Source: Coriobacteriaceae bacterium (GTDB lineage: Bacteria; Actinomycetota; Coriobacteriia; Coriobacteriales; UMGS124). Taken from it: a stretch of DNA of 64,000 bases. Each line of letters begins with the position of its first letter. Position 1 is the first letter of the stretch. A program made the translations under genes and the position numbers. Positions 8,707 through 17,676 of the stretch are shown here, one piece after another. The notes beneath the pieces were generated by a model. That model saw only the letters and a program-made list of their open reading frames with translations. It was not told where the DNA came from and made no database searches. Location of the stretch: the NCBI GenBank assembly GCA_019421015.1, contig JAHZGC010000005.1:62001-126000 (forward strand), in the 5' to 3' direction.

Positions 8707-10326
8707 ATGCACCAGCCATCGACCGTCAGATTTGCGCACTCGTTCAAGGCGGCGTGCGCCGTAGCCGCCGCCGTGGGCCTTGCCGGGTGCACGCTGCTTC
8801 TGGCCTCGCCGCAGGCCCAGGCCAGCACCCAGGCGCCCGTCGTGACCGAGGACGGCAAGATCGGCAGCTCCATCGGCTACCCCAGCGACGGGCCCATCAT
8901 CGACAACATCGACGCCCTCACCGACATCTACTCCCACGCCGAGGAGGAGGCCGCCAACGCCGAGGCGAACCCGCCCAAGACCCACGTGGACCGCAACGGC
9001 TTCACGATCCAGGCGGTGCCCGCCGACCCCAAGGGCTACAACACCTACTGGCTCCAGGGCGATCAGCGCGGCTGCCTCTCGTGCCACGACACCCTTGAAG
9101 ACGCCATGATGAACCAGAACACCTACCACCGCCTGATCATCATGGGCTATCCGGTGGAGCAGGGCGTGCAGAACTGCGTCATGTGCCACGACACCTGGCA
9201 GCCCCAGGCCACCAAGCTCAAGGACACCATCCACCAGATCCATATGGCCAACTCCACGTTCAACGCCATGAACGGCAACTGCATGTCGTGCCACGCCATC
9301 GACGACAACGGCGACTTCGTGCTCTGGGACGACGTGAAGTACGACCAGTACAAGGGCTACAAGCTGGTCTCGGCCGAGGACGCGGGCATGGAGGTCAGCT
9401 ACGACCAGGACACCATCACCCCGCTCGAGAACCAGTTCTACAAGACCATCAAGTCCGAGCCGTCCCAGTGGACCAACGACGACACGGTCATCGACCCCAC
9501 GATCTACGAGAACTGGACGATCGAGATCGGCGGCGAGGTGGAGAACCCCTTCACCATGACGCTGCCCGAGCTCAAGGAGAAGTTCGGCACCAAGACGGCC
9601 GTCATCAAGATGGACTGCAACGTGAACGGCATCGGCCAGGGCTCCATCTACCAGGCCGAGGTCACCGGCATCCCGCTCAAGGACGTCATCGAGTACGCCA
9701 AGCCGCTCGAAGGCACCAACGGCTACTGGCCCAAGGGCTACGACGGCTTTGGCAACCTCATGCCCATCGAGTACCTCGACGAGGACGCCCTGCTCGTGCT
9801 CGAGGTCAACGGCGAGACGCTGCGTCCCTCCCAGGGCTACCCCGTGGCCGTGTGGGTGGGCGGCGGCGCCGCGGCCTGCGAGTGCCCCAAGTACGTGACC
9901 TCCATCAACGTCGTGACCGAAGACGACGCCTCCACGCTGTGGACGCACCCGCGCGAGGGAACCAACGTCAAGCCCGGTGTCGAGGTGCCCGAGAAGCACA
10001 TCTACTTCCCCAACGCCGGCGTGCTCAACTACCCCACGGGCGTGGTCTTTGACGACCAGGTGGGCAAGGAGGTCCACCTGGAGGGCTACGCCGACGCCTT
10101 TGACGAGCCCATCGCCAAGGTGGAGTACTCCCTTGACGGCGGCAAGACCTGGCTCACCATGGAGACCCCCGACACCGACGTGCAGCGTTGGGTCTACTGG
10201 CGCATGAACTTCACGCCCCAGGAGGCCGGCTCCTACCACCTCAAGATCCGCGCCTACTCGCTGCTCGAGGACGGCACCCTGCACGAGCCCTACTACACCA
10301 CCGACTTCATGTTCACCGTGCGCTAG
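8707..10326 (+). CDS. Secreted trihaem cytochrome c fused to sulfite-oxidase-type molybdopterin fold and dimerisation domain (copy 1)
   Basis: 539 residues. A Sec-type leader contains a possible lipobox (LAGC, Cys28). Three CxxCH haem sites follow (C123-H127, C157-H161, C192-H196). An oxidoreductase molybdopterin-binding fold spans about 265-405, with Cys304 (KMDCNVNG) at the place of the Mo-coordinating Cys and a GYPVAVWVGGG stretch resembling the GFPLR..VPG motif of sulfite oxidases but lacking its Arg. The C-terminal dimerisation domain is about 445-539. There is no twin-arginine motif, although exported molybdoenzymes normally use Tat, so cofactor content is uncertain. The next gene, 15 bp downstream, is its usual small partner. 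Likely an extracytoplasmic redox protein; substrate unknown. Confidence 0.88.
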   Translation: MHQPSTVRFAHSFKAACAVAAAVGLAGCTLLLASPQAQASTQAPVVTEDGKIGSSIGYPSDGPIIDNIDALTDIYSHAEEEAANAEANPPKTHVDRNGFTIQAVPADPKGYNTYWLQGDQRGCLSCHDTLEDAMMNQNTYHRLIIMGYPVEQGVQNCVMCHDTWQPQATKLKDTIHQIHMANSTFNAMNGNCMSCHAIDDNGDFVLWDDVKYDQYKGYKLVSAEDAGMEVSYDQDTITPLENQFYKTIKSEPSQWTNDDTVIDPTIYENWTIEIGGEVENPFTMTLPELKEKFGTKTAVIKMDCNVNGIGQGSIYQAEVTGIPLKDVIEYAKPLEGTNGYWPKGYDGFGNLMPIEYLDEDALLVLEVNGETLRPSQGYPVAVWVGGGAAACECPKYVTSINVVTEDDASTLWTHPREGTNVKPGVEVPEKHIYFPNAGVLNYPTGVVFDDQVGKEVHLEGYADAFDEPIAKVEYSLDGGKTWLTMETPDTDVQRWVYWRMNFTPQEAGSYHLKIRAYSLLEDGTLHEPYYTTDFMFTVR

Positions 10327-10340
10327 AAGGAGAAGACCTC

Positions 10341-11138
10341 ATGAACAACCGTAAAAGCATCGTATGGGGCAGCCTGGCAGCGGCTTCCCTGGTAGCCGGC
10401 GGGGCCGGCGCGGCCCTGGCTTCGGTGGCACAGGCGGGCACCGACGCAACCCTCTCCCCAGCCGCAGCGGTGGAAGCCGTCGAGTCGGCGAGCTTCTCGC
10501 CGGTGGTGAAGGCAGACGCGGCCCAGGGCACGTTCAGCTGGACCCAGGACGCCGTGACGCCCAACGCTGTGATCTCCTCCACGTTCAGGCCGGCCGTGGC
10601 CACGCTGTGCAACTCCACCGTGGGCCTGACCCAGACCAACCCCCTCGAGTGGAAGATCTCGGTGGGCGCCGACCCCTAAAAAACCTTTACCGCCACCGTG
10701 GACGAGCTGGCCGCCGCCGACAGCGTGAGCCAGACCATGACCTGCAGCTGCGGCTCCAACCCCGCCGACGGCCGGGCCATCGTGAGCGCCGACGTAAAGG
10801 GCATCCCCGTGACCTACCTCATCGAGCAGGCGCGCCCCGCATCCGGTGCCAACACCGTGACCTTTGTCTGCTCCGACGGCACCGAGCAGGCGTTCCCGCT
10901 GGGCTACGTGATCGGCCGCCACGCCGTGATCTCCTATGAGGTCAACGACGAGGACCTCAGCGCCTCGGTGGGCGGCAACAACCAGCTGTGGATGACCTCC
11001 ACACCGGCCAGCTACTTCGTACGCGACGTGGTTGAGGTGCTCATCACCGCCGAGGAGGAGGCTCCCGCCACCCCCGGCGCGGGCTTTGACTACCCCAACA
11101 GCCCCAACGTGGGCATCACGGGATCGAGCGCGGCGTAG
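10341..11138 (+). pseudogene. Small secreted sulfite-oxidase-fold partner protein, interrupted by in-frame TAA (copy 1)
   Basis: The gene starts at ATG after AAGGAG with a Sec leader (MNNRKSIVWGSLAAASLVAG). It aligns end to end with the intact copies at 26170-26964 and 45006-45812, including NPLEWKISV, QTMTCSCGSNPADGRAIV, KGIPVTYL, DLSASVGGNNQLWMT, YFVRDVVEV and the closing YPNSPNVGI. Codon 113 (10677-10679) is TAA where the others have Asp or Glu. The reading frame is the same on both sides, so this is a nonsense change (for example GAA to TAA) and not a frameshift. The product is either truncated to 112 residues or the base is a sequencing error. Everything downstream of the stop remains well conserved, implying recent inactivation. 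Confidence 0.82.
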
Positions 11139-11189
11139 CGGCGAGGCAAAAGGCCGCTCGCGCAAGGTCGCTCGCAAGGAGCGGTTCCC

Positions 11190-11226
11190 AGGCAGGCCCG
11201 TCGTTCCCGCGGCGGGCCTGCCTTTG
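11190..11226 (+). terminator. Rho-independent-type hairpin after the first trihaem operon
   Basis: A perfect 11-bp stem AGGCAGGCCCG (11190-11200) / CGGGCCTGCCT (11213-11223) with a 12-nt loop and a short T stretch, 51 bp after the stop of the interrupted partner gene. Confidence 0.75.
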
Positions 11227-11261
11227 GCGCCGGGTGGAATGGCGCATCGGGCGGAATAATG

Positions 11262-11428
11262 GGAATCAATTCTAAAAATGCGCACTTCTGCATGATTTGT
11301 TAATCAAGTTTGATATAGAGCTGTGGAGACATACGGCATAACCGCAGCTCATCTGTGAACCTCTCTACAGTTTATACCGCCGTTGGGCCGCACCGCCATG
11401 CATAAGCCGATGTTTTGAATTTTTTACG
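11262..11428. repeat. AT-rich MITE-like repeat family R3, copy A
   Basis: An AT-rich block in a GC-rich neighbourhood. Its ends are inverted: the left end has AAAATGCGCACTTCTGCATG and the right end has CATGCATAAGCCGATGTTTT, then a T-run. The same end pattern (CTT.TGCATGA / TCATGCATAAG) recurs at 17334-17512, 47711-47902 and 49277-49460. No coding capacity. Together with the hairpin at 11190 it fills the 350-bp gap between convergent genes. Confidence 0.65.
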
Positions 11429-11488
11429 TGCAACTTTGATTCACCGGCATCAGCACCGGGTGCCATGGGCCCCATCAGCACTGTGCGC

Positions 11489-13000
11489 CTAGACCACGTC
11501 GCGCTCCAAGAAGTCGAGCATCTCCTGGCGCCCGTGCACGTCCATCTTGCGGTAGATGTGGTTCACGTGGGTGTTCACCGTGCTGGCGCTCACGCCCAGG
11601 AGCTCCTGGATCCGCTGGACCGAACGGCCCTTGGCCACCAGCATCATGACCTCGGTCTCTTTGTCGGTCAGGCCGTACATCTGGGCTATGCGCTCGCAGC
11701 GCAGCTGGAACCGGCTCGGGGCCGCGGGGTTGTCGCTGTCGGCGTTCAGCAGCTCGACGAAGGTGCGGTCGTCGGCCACGAACAAAAACGACACGAGCAC
11801 CAGGCATGCGCACCCCAAGGCGCAAACGATCTGCAGGCGGTACCCCATGGGCGCGGCGCCCATCACGAACGCGCCCACAAAGGTCCCCAGCAGCGACCCG
11901 CCGTAGGCGGCGCCCAACCCCCACGAGAACACCACGCGCGGGCTCAGCCGATAGGCGACCGCCACCTGCGCCAGCGTCGTCCACACGAACAGGTAGAACA
12001 GGGCGTAGCAGGTGGCCATGAGCACGTCGGCCGCCATCCCAAGGCCCCACACCGCCGGCGACAGCAAAAAGAGCAGCGCTATGACCAGCATGAGGACCCG
12101 GTTCACACGGCCCACCGTGTCGCGCCCGGGGCGCACGCGGGCAACGACCGCGATGAGCGCGGCGGCGGCGATGACCGACCAGAACGTCATCCAGCGGTAC
12201 ACGGGGTCGCTCACGATAAGCGAGGGGTCCTGGAACAGGCCGCGCATGAAGCTCTCGGCAAACCCCAAAAGCCCCACGGCCGCGATGGCCCGCATGAACG
12301 CCACCAGGCTGTGGTGCGGCACCGACGCGCGCTGGACCATGACGGGGCGCGGCGACGAACACAGCCGCAGGCACACGGTGCTCACGAGCGGCAGGGCAAC
12401 CGTCACGGCGATGCCGGCCAGCTCCGGCAGGCTCAGCACACCGAGGTAGAGCAGCGCTCCGGCGGCAAACGCCGCGCCAAAGCGCGCGCCCACGTAGCGC
12501 CCCATGGTGTTCACGTACATCGTGCCCCAGCTCCAGCACAGGGCGCCGCTCGCCATGCCGGCAAAGCACGCCCCCACCTCGCACCAGGGATAGCCGGGAA
12601 AGCCGTGCTCGGAGCCCGAGAGGACCACCGTTCCAAAGGCCAAGACCACGCCGGCAACGACCTCGACCCGCTGCATGAGGCGGCGCCGGAAGGCAAACGA
12701 CACCTCGGGGTCGTCGGCCAGGGGTTCTCCCCCACCATCGGCCGGGGCTTCTCCCCCGTGGCCAGACCTCAGGGCCTGCACGATGCGCCACCACGGTAGC
12801 GCCCCGACCACCGAGATGATCACCACGCCGGTGCACCACGAGGCATAGGTGTAGTTGAGGTGGGTAATCTGCCCGCGCAGCGAGAAGTGGATGAGCCCGC
12901 TGAAAAAGGTCACGAACATCCATGCCTGCAGGCACCCAAAGCCCACCACCTGCACCAGCAGGTCGCGCCGTGCCGCAGCCGTCGTCGAGCGTTCGCCCAT
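11489..13000 (-). CDS. LuxR-family regulator with N-terminal polytopic membrane domain (503 aa)
   Basis: The start codon begins MGERSTTAAARRDLL and follows a purine-rich GGGGGAGACGAAGG. The frame stays open far upstream only because it runs antisense to the molybdoenzyme gene. About twelve membrane segments (from VVGFGCLQAWMFVTFF to FVADDRTFV) precede the LuxR DNA-binding domain (YGLTDKETEVMMLVAKGRSV ... ASTVNTHVNHIYRKM, about residues 440-500). It is divergent from the DMSO-reductase-family operon beginning at 13385, which it probably controls. Confidence 0.92.
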   Translation of the reverse strand: MGERSTTAAARRDLLVQVVGFGCLQAWMFVTFFSGLIHFSLRGQITHLNYTYASWCTGVVIISVVGALPWWRIVQALRSGHGGEAPADGGGEPLADDPEVSFAFRRRLMQRVEVVAGVVLAFGTVVLSGSEHGFPGYPWCEVGACFAGMASGALCWSWGTMYVNTMGRYVGARFGAAFAAGALLYLGVLSLPELAGIAVTVALPLVSTVCLRLCSSPRPVMVQRASVPHHSLVAFMRAIAAVGLLGFAESFMRGLFQDPSLIVSDPVYRWMTFWSVIAAAALIAVVARVRPGRDTVGRVNRVLMLVIALLFLLSPAVWGLGMAADVLMATCYALFYLFVWTTLAQVAVAYRLSPRVVFSWGLGAAYGGSLLGTFVGAFVMGAAPMGYRLQIVCALGCACLVLVSFLFVADDRTFVELLNADSDNPAAPSRFQLRCERIAQMYGLTDKETEVMMLVAKGRSVQRIQELLGVSASTVNTHVNHIYRKMDVHGRQEMLDFLERDVV

Positions 13001-13384
13001 CCTTCGTCTCCCCCGCCTCAGCCCGCAAGTCCTTCCCGCAACCGGCTGGCCTCCCCCAGGTGCATCCGGAGCCACCATTCTACTCTGCCTTGGCCGCGTT
13101 GGAGACAGGCGGGGACAACAGGTGGGGCAGATGGCAGCAATTGACATATAGTCAACCAAAATATAGGCATCTACCTCAGCTTTTAAAAAACTACCGAGAC
13201 CGCCCCGTAAAACTGTGGAGGCCCCAAACGGAAGTGTCGATGGCCCCGTGGCCGTTTTTGGCCGCCCCAGCCCGCTATGGTGTGGCCCGTACCGGAGCCC
13301 GCCGGGCGTATCCCTACCCCCAATTGCGCACGGCGGGCAACCCGGCCGATATTTTCGGCAGAAGAGGCAGGAGAGGAAGGTTCC
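13001..13384. promoter_or_regulatory. Divergent promoter/operator region of the first DMSO-reductase-type operon
   Basis: 384 bp. A palindrome TTGACATATAGTCAA (13141-13155; arms TTGAC/GTCAA) coincides with a consensus -35 TTGACA. A possible -10 TATAGG lies at 13162-13167, a slightly short 15-bp spacing. If this is the operon promoter, the transcript has a leader of roughly 210 nt. The palindrome covering the -35 box is a reasonable operator for the divergent LuxR protein. A GGAGAGGAAGG ribosome-binding site lies before the ATG at 13385. Confidence 0.5.
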
Positions 13385-15820
13385 ATGGAAGCGAACATCA
13401 GCAGGCGCGGCTTCCTGGCCGCCGGCGCCGCCCTGGGCGCGATGGCGGCAACGGGCACGCTCGGAGGATCGTGGCTCACGGAGAAGGCCACGGCCGAGGA
13501 GACCAACGGCGCAGCCGAGGAGATCAAGCACTCCTGGTGCTACATGTGCGGCCCGGCCAAGGTCCTGTGCTCCACCCTGTGCCACATCGAGAACGGCCGC
13601 TGGGTGCACGTGGAGGGCACGCCCGAGGCGGGCAACAACTGGGGCTACGGCTGCCGCAGCCTCTGCGCCAAGGGCAACGCCGCCATGCAGGCGCTCTACG
13701 ACCCCCAGCGCATCGAGTACCCCATGAAGCGCGTGGGCGAGCGCGGCGAGGGCAAGTTCGAGCGCTGCACCTGGGACGAGGCCCTCGACGACATCGCCGC
13801 CCGCCTGCTCGAGGTCAAGGAGCAGTACGGGCCTGAGGCCTTTGCCCTGTGGTCGCCGCAGGAGTGCAAGTTCGTCATGCAGATGGGACGGCGCTTCCTT
13901 AACGTCTACGGCAGCCCCAACTACATGCACTCGGCCATCTGCCAGACCCAGATCACCTCGAGCCGCGAGATCACCATCGGCCAGCTCGCCGACACCAACC
14001 CCCACCAGCTCACCAAGACCAAGCTGCTGGTCAACTGGGGCGTGAACGGCGAGAACGCCGACATGAACAACGAGGTGGACCGCGCCAACCCCTGGCGCCG
14101 CTTCAACGCCATGGACAACGGCGAGCTCCAGTTCATCGACATCCGCCCGATGCTCGACCCGCTGGGCACGCACTCCTGCGAGTGGGTCCCCGTGCGCCCC
14201 GGCACCGACGGCGCCCTGGCCCTGGCCATCCTCAACGTCATCATCACCGAAGACCTCTACGACCACGACTTCTGCGAGAACTGGTGCAACGGCTTTGACA
14301 AGCTGGCCGAGCACGTGCAGCAGTTCCCGCCCTCGTGGGCCGCTCCCATCACGGGCATCTCGGAGGAGCAGATCGTGCGCGTGGCCCGCATGATGGGCAC
14401 CGTGAAGCCCATGGGCATCGTCTACGGCAACAGCGCCGGCGACCAGTCGAACGACGGCAACTACACCTGCATGAGCATCAACCTCATCGCGGCTATCACC
14501 GGCAACCTCGACATCCCCGGCGGCGGCGGAGCGGGCCTCGTGATGCCTCCGGCGCTCATCGACTGCAGCAAGGTCAACAAGGTCCCCACCCTCTCGGACC
14601 GCCTGCCCGTGACCCCCGAGGACGAGGAGCAGGGCTTTGCCCCGAGCCGCTCCAAGCTCGTGGCCCCCGAGTGGCCGCGCTGGTACCAGAACCCCGAGAC
14701 CTGGGCCACCTCGAAGTTCTTCATCGAGCCCACCTCGGCCGCCTACCGCGGCATGATGAGCGTGTTCACCGAGGACCCCTTCCCGCTCAAAGCCGTCTTT
14801 GCGCACGCCACCAACCCGCTGTCGCAGACGCGCCAGCCCGCCAAGATCGCCGAGGCCCTCAAGAAGCTCGACCTGTTCTTTGTGATGGACACCGCCTGGA
14901 GCAGCGCCTGCGACTACGCCGACTACGTGCTCCCCGCCTGCACCCGCTACGAGGACAGCTGCCAGATCGGCTGGCGCAACATGCCCGAGGGCACGTTCAT
15001 CGGCATCGAGCAGCAGATCGCCGAGCCCCTGGGCGAGTCGCGCTCCGACTGGCGCTTCTACTGCGACCTGGCCTCGCGCATGGGCATGGCCGAGGACTTC
15101 TGGGGCGGCGACCTCGACAACCTGCTGCGCGCCCAGCTCGAGCCCACCGGCATCAGCCTCGAGGAGCTGCGCGAGAAGGGCTACGTCTTTGTGGAGCGCA
15201 CCGACGGCGCCCAGCCCACCGAGCCCGAGTACCGCAACTACGCCAAGCTGTTCGAGAAGCTCCCCAACGGCAAGGTGCAGTGCTACAACGAGATCATCGG
15301 CGGCATGCCCAACAACCGCGACGACGGCACCCTCGAGTTCATGCCGATCTACGTGGGGCCGCCCGAGGGCATCGCCGAGACGCCCGAACTGGCCGAGGAG
15401 TACCCGCTGATCTTCTCGGACGTCCATGCCCACCGCCTGAGCGTGCACAGCTACTTTGGCGGCCTGCCCTACCTGCGCGAGAAGAACCGCAAGCCCTGGG
15501 TCAAGATCAACCCGGCCACGGCGCAGAAGTACGGCATCGAGGACGGCGACTGGATGAAGATCGAGTCGCCCCACGGCTGGGTCAAGATGGTGGCCGAGTA
15601 CTTCGAGGGCATCTCGCCCGAGGTCCTCATGGGCAAGCGCGGCTGGTGGCAGAGCTGCCAGGAGATCGGCGAGCCCGGCTACGGCTGCTTCGACGGCGGC
15701 TCCGAGGTGAACCAGCTCTACGACGGCACGCTCGAGAACTTCGACCCGTTCCACTCCTCGATGGCCAAGCAGACCCTGGTCAAGATCAGCAAGCTCGACG
15801 AATCCGAAATCCCCGCGTAG
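13385..15820 (+). CDS. Tat-exported DMSO-reductase-family molybdopterin oxidoreductase, catalytic subunit
   Basis: 811 residues beginning with a Tat leader (SRRGFLAAGA). The N-terminal iron-sulfur region has C52-x2-C55, C62/C66 and C94 for one [4Fe-4S] cluster. The segment GSPNYMHSAICQ places Cys186 as the likely Mo ligand, as in polysulfide/thiosulfate-reductase-like members. Bis-MGD binding segments follow (KLLVNWGVNG, IVYGNSAGDQSNDG, FAHATNPLSQTRQP), with a C-terminal beta-barrel (HRLSVHSYFGGLPYLRE, VKINPATAQKYGIEDGDW). It heads an operon with the ferredoxin at 15902 and the TorD chaperone at 16638. No membrane anchor gene accompanies it. Substrate unknown. Confidence 0.94.
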   Translation: MEANISRRGFLAAGAALGAMAATGTLGGSWLTEKATAEETNGAAEEIKHSWCYMCGPAKVLCSTLCHIENGRWVHVEGTPEAGNNWGYGCRSLCAKGNAAMQALYDPQRIEYPMKRVGERGEGKFERCTWDEALDDIAARLLEVKEQYGPEAFALWSPQECKFVMQMGRRFLNVYGSPNYMHSAICQTQITSSREITIGQLADTNPHQLTKTKLLVNWGVNGENADMNNEVDRANPWRRFNAMDNGELQFIDIRPMLDPLGTHSCEWVPVRPGTDGALALAILNVIITEDLYDHDFCENWCNGFDKLAEHVQQFPPSWAAPITGISEEQIVRVARMMGTVKPMGIVYGNSAGDQSNDGNYTCMSINLIAAITGNLDIPGGGGAGLVMPPALIDCSKVNKVPTLSDRLPVTPEDEEQGFAPSRSKLVAPEWPRWYQNPETWATSKFFIEPTSAAYRGMMSVFTEDPFPLKAVFAHATNPLSQTRQPAKIAEALKKLDLFFVMDTAWSSACDYADYVLPACTRYEDSCQIGWRNMPEGTFIGIEQQIAEPLGESRSDWRFYCDLASRMGMAEDFWGGDLDNLLRAQLEPTGISLEELREKGYVFVERTDGAQPTEPEYRNYAKLFEKLPNGKVQCYNEIIGGMPNNRDDGTLEFMPIYVGPPEGIAETPELAEEYPLIFSDVHAHRLSVHSYFGGLPYLREKNRKPWVKINPATAQKYGIEDGDWMKIESPHGWVKMVAEYFEGISPEVLMGKRGWWQSCQEIGEPGYGCFDGGSEVNQLYDGTLENFDPFHSSMAKQTLVKISKLDESEIPA

Positions 15821-15901
15821 CTACCCGGGCGTCTTTGGGGCGCTCCCCTCGCAAGGAGAAGGGCGGGGGCGCCCCGGGGCACCGCTAAGGAGGACACACC
15901 C

Positions 15902-16453
15902 ATGAGCAACCAGTACGCCTTCTACGTCGACGCGGGCCGCTGCGTCAAATGCTGGGCTTGCGAGGTGGCCTGCAAGCAGTGGAACGGCATCCCCGCCGCC
16001 GACGTGCAGCGCCGCACCGTGGTCGAGACCGTGGAGGGCACCTTCCCCCACGTGAAGCGCACGTTTGTCTCGACCAACTGCAGCCACTGCGAGGACCCCG
16101 CCTGCATGGCCGCCTGCCCCGCCGGCGCCATCTCGAAGCGCGAGGAGGACGGCGCCGTGGTGGTGGACCAGGAGGTCTGCATCGGCTGCCAGACCTGCAC
16201 CACCGCCTGCCCCTTCGGCATCCCGCAGTACCGCGCCGAGGACGGCAAGATGGACAAGTGCGACACCTGCCTCGGCTGCGGCCGCACCCCCGAGGGCAAC
16301 CCCCACTGCGTGGCCGCCTGCCCCACCCAGGCCCTGCACTGGGGCCCCATCGACGAGATGGAGGCCCTGGCGGCCGAGAAGAACGGCGCGCGCCTCGAGG
16401 GCGAGACCATGCCCGCGACCTTTGTGGCCTACCGCGAGGTCGTGCGCCCGTAG
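15902..16453 (+). CDS. DmsB/PhsB-like four-cluster ferredoxin subunit
   Basis: The 183-residue electron-transfer subunit has four cysteine groups: CVKCWACEVACK, CSHCEDPACMAACP, CIGCQTCTTACP and CDTCLGCGRTPEGNPHC...CP, each expected to hold a [4Fe-4S] cluster. There is no leader of its own, so it would be exported piggyback with the Tat-bearing catalytic subunit, as known for DmsAB. AAGGAGG precedes the ATG by seven bases. It lies 81 bp after the catalytic gene. Confidence 0.94.
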   Translation: MSNQYAFYVDAGRCVKCWACEVACKQWNGIPAADVQRRTVVETVEGTFPHVKRTFVSTNCSHCEDPACMAACPAGAISKREEDGAVVVDQEVCIGCQTCTTACPFGIPQYRAEDGKMDKCDTCLGCGRTPEGNPHCVAACPTQALHWGPIDEMEALAAEKNGARLEGETMPATFVAYREVVRP

Positions 16454-16509
16454 GGACACGACGGGCGCCCGGGCAGCGACGGGTGCCCTGACCCATAGCA
16501 TGCGCACAG

Positions 16510-16540
16510 GGGCGGGCTCGTCTTGCGGGCCCGCCCGTTG
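16510..16540 (+). terminator. GC-rich hairpin between ferredoxin and TorD genes
   Basis: Stem GGGCGGGC (16510-16517) / GCCCGCCC (16529-16536) followed by GTTGT. It has no real T-run. It may cause partial termination or stabilise the upstream message, lowering chaperone expression relative to the enzyme. Confidence 0.4.
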
Positions 16541-16637
16541 TATCCGACCGCCTGGGCGCGGCCGCCCGAAGGCCGCGACCCGCAAAAAAGCCAGCCGTCC
16601 AAAAAGCCAGCCCACCGCGTAGAAAAGAAGGCCCCTC

Positions 16638-17324
16638 ATGGAAGACCAGACCGCCGCCCGCGCCCAGGACCTGCGCGCCCGCGCCCTTACCTACGAATTC
16701 TTGTCGCACGCCCTCGACGACGCCGACCTGCCGGCCGAGTTCTTCTCGGCGCTGGCGCAGAACCCTCCCCAGACCGGCACAGAGCTCGACGGGTGGGCAC
16801 GCGACCTGGAGGGAGTCTCCCCCGAGGAGGTCGAGCAAGCGCGCAAGGACGTAGCCGCCGACCACGCCGCCACGCTCCTCGGCATGGCACGCCGGCCCGT
16901 CTCGCCCTACGAGAGCGTCCACACCAGCGAGGGGGAGCTGCTCATGCAGGAGGCGCGCGACCGCGCCGTGGCCGCCTACCGGGCAAGCGGCTTCTCGGTC
17001 GCCGAGGGTTGCCGCGTGCCGGAGGACCACATCGCCATCGAGCTCTCGTTCATGGCCGCACTCGCGGGCAGGGCCGCCCAAGGGCTCGAAGATGCCGCCG
17101 ACAGCAGAGACGGCTCGGCGCAGCAACGGGCCGAGAAGGCCATCGAGGCCCAGGCGGCGTTTCTCGAGCAGAGCCTGCTGCCCTGGGTGCCCGGCTTCTG
17201 CGACCTCCTCGAGGCACGCGCCAAAACCGGCTTCTATCGCGGCGTCGCCCAGATGCTGCGCGCGTTCATGGAGGAGGAGCGCACCTGGGCCGTTCGGTCG
17301 AGGCAAAGCCGGGACGTTCGATGA
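16638..17324 (+). CDS. TorD/DmsD-family molybdoenzyme chaperone
   Basis: The 228-residue all-helical protein has the family signature PYESVHTSEGELLMQEARD followed by VPEDHIAIELSFMA. TorD-like proteins bind the Tat leader of the apo-catalytic subunit and hold it until Mo cofactor is inserted. It is the third gene of the operon begun at 13385. Upstream GAAGG serves as ribosome-binding site. Confidence 0.9.
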   Translation: MEDQTAARAQDLRARALTYEFLSHALDDADLPAEFFSALAQNPPQTGTELDGWARDLEGVSPEEVEQARKDVAADHAATLLGMARRPVSPYESVHTSEGELLMQEARDRAVAAYRASGFSVAEGCRVPEDHIAIELSFMAALAGRAAQGLEDAADSRDGSAQQRAEKAIEAQAAFLEQSLLPWVPGFCDLLEARAKTGFYRGVAQMLRAFMEEERTWAVRSRQSRDVR

Positions 17325-17333
17325 AGGTGAATC

Positions 17334-17512
17334 ATCAGTTTTGAAAGTTAAAACATGAAAACTTCGGCTTTTGCATGGCCGGTTTCTCCAATACGGCATC
17401 ATCGACGCAAAGGTCCACATGAGTCCAGGCGTTTCTCCGCCCATCTTCACAACTCGCCCATCAAACGGTAAATCACCTCATGCATAAGGCGTCGTTTTTA
17501 CTTTTTATGTCT
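17334..17512. repeat. AT-rich MITE-like repeat family R3, copy B
   Basis: Left end GAAAACTTCGGCTTTTGCAT (17357 onward) and right end TCATGCATAAGGCGTCG then TTTTTACTTTTTATG form imperfect terminal inverted repeats around a ~110-bp non-coding centre. It starts about 10 bp after the TorD stop codon. Apart from it, the 352-bp gap before the next LuxR gene shows no recognisable feature. Confidence 0.65.
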
Positions 17513-17676
17513 GCTCAACCGCCCCGCTCCCAGTCCGCGCCGGCATTTTGCCTCCCACGTGCGCCCCGTTCTCCCCGCCATCCGCCTTCTGGGCCTTTTT
17601 GTCCCCGATGGCGTAGAATGCATCCGTCCAGCCTCGCGTCCGCGCAACCCTTGAGAACGGCAGGTACACGCCGCCC

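Noticed and set aside
10677..10679. Recoded codon (selenocysteine or readthrough) in the small partner gene
   Set aside because: The codon is TAA, not TGA. No hairpin resembling a selenocysteine insertion element is evident, and homologues have Asp/Glu, not Cys.
13001..15754. Very long open frame antisense to the molybdoenzyme gene, continuous with the LuxR frame
   Set aside because: It is a by-product of high GC and codon bias. Its translation is low-complexity Val/Gly/His/Leu-rich, with no family resemblance, and the true LuxR start is at 13000.
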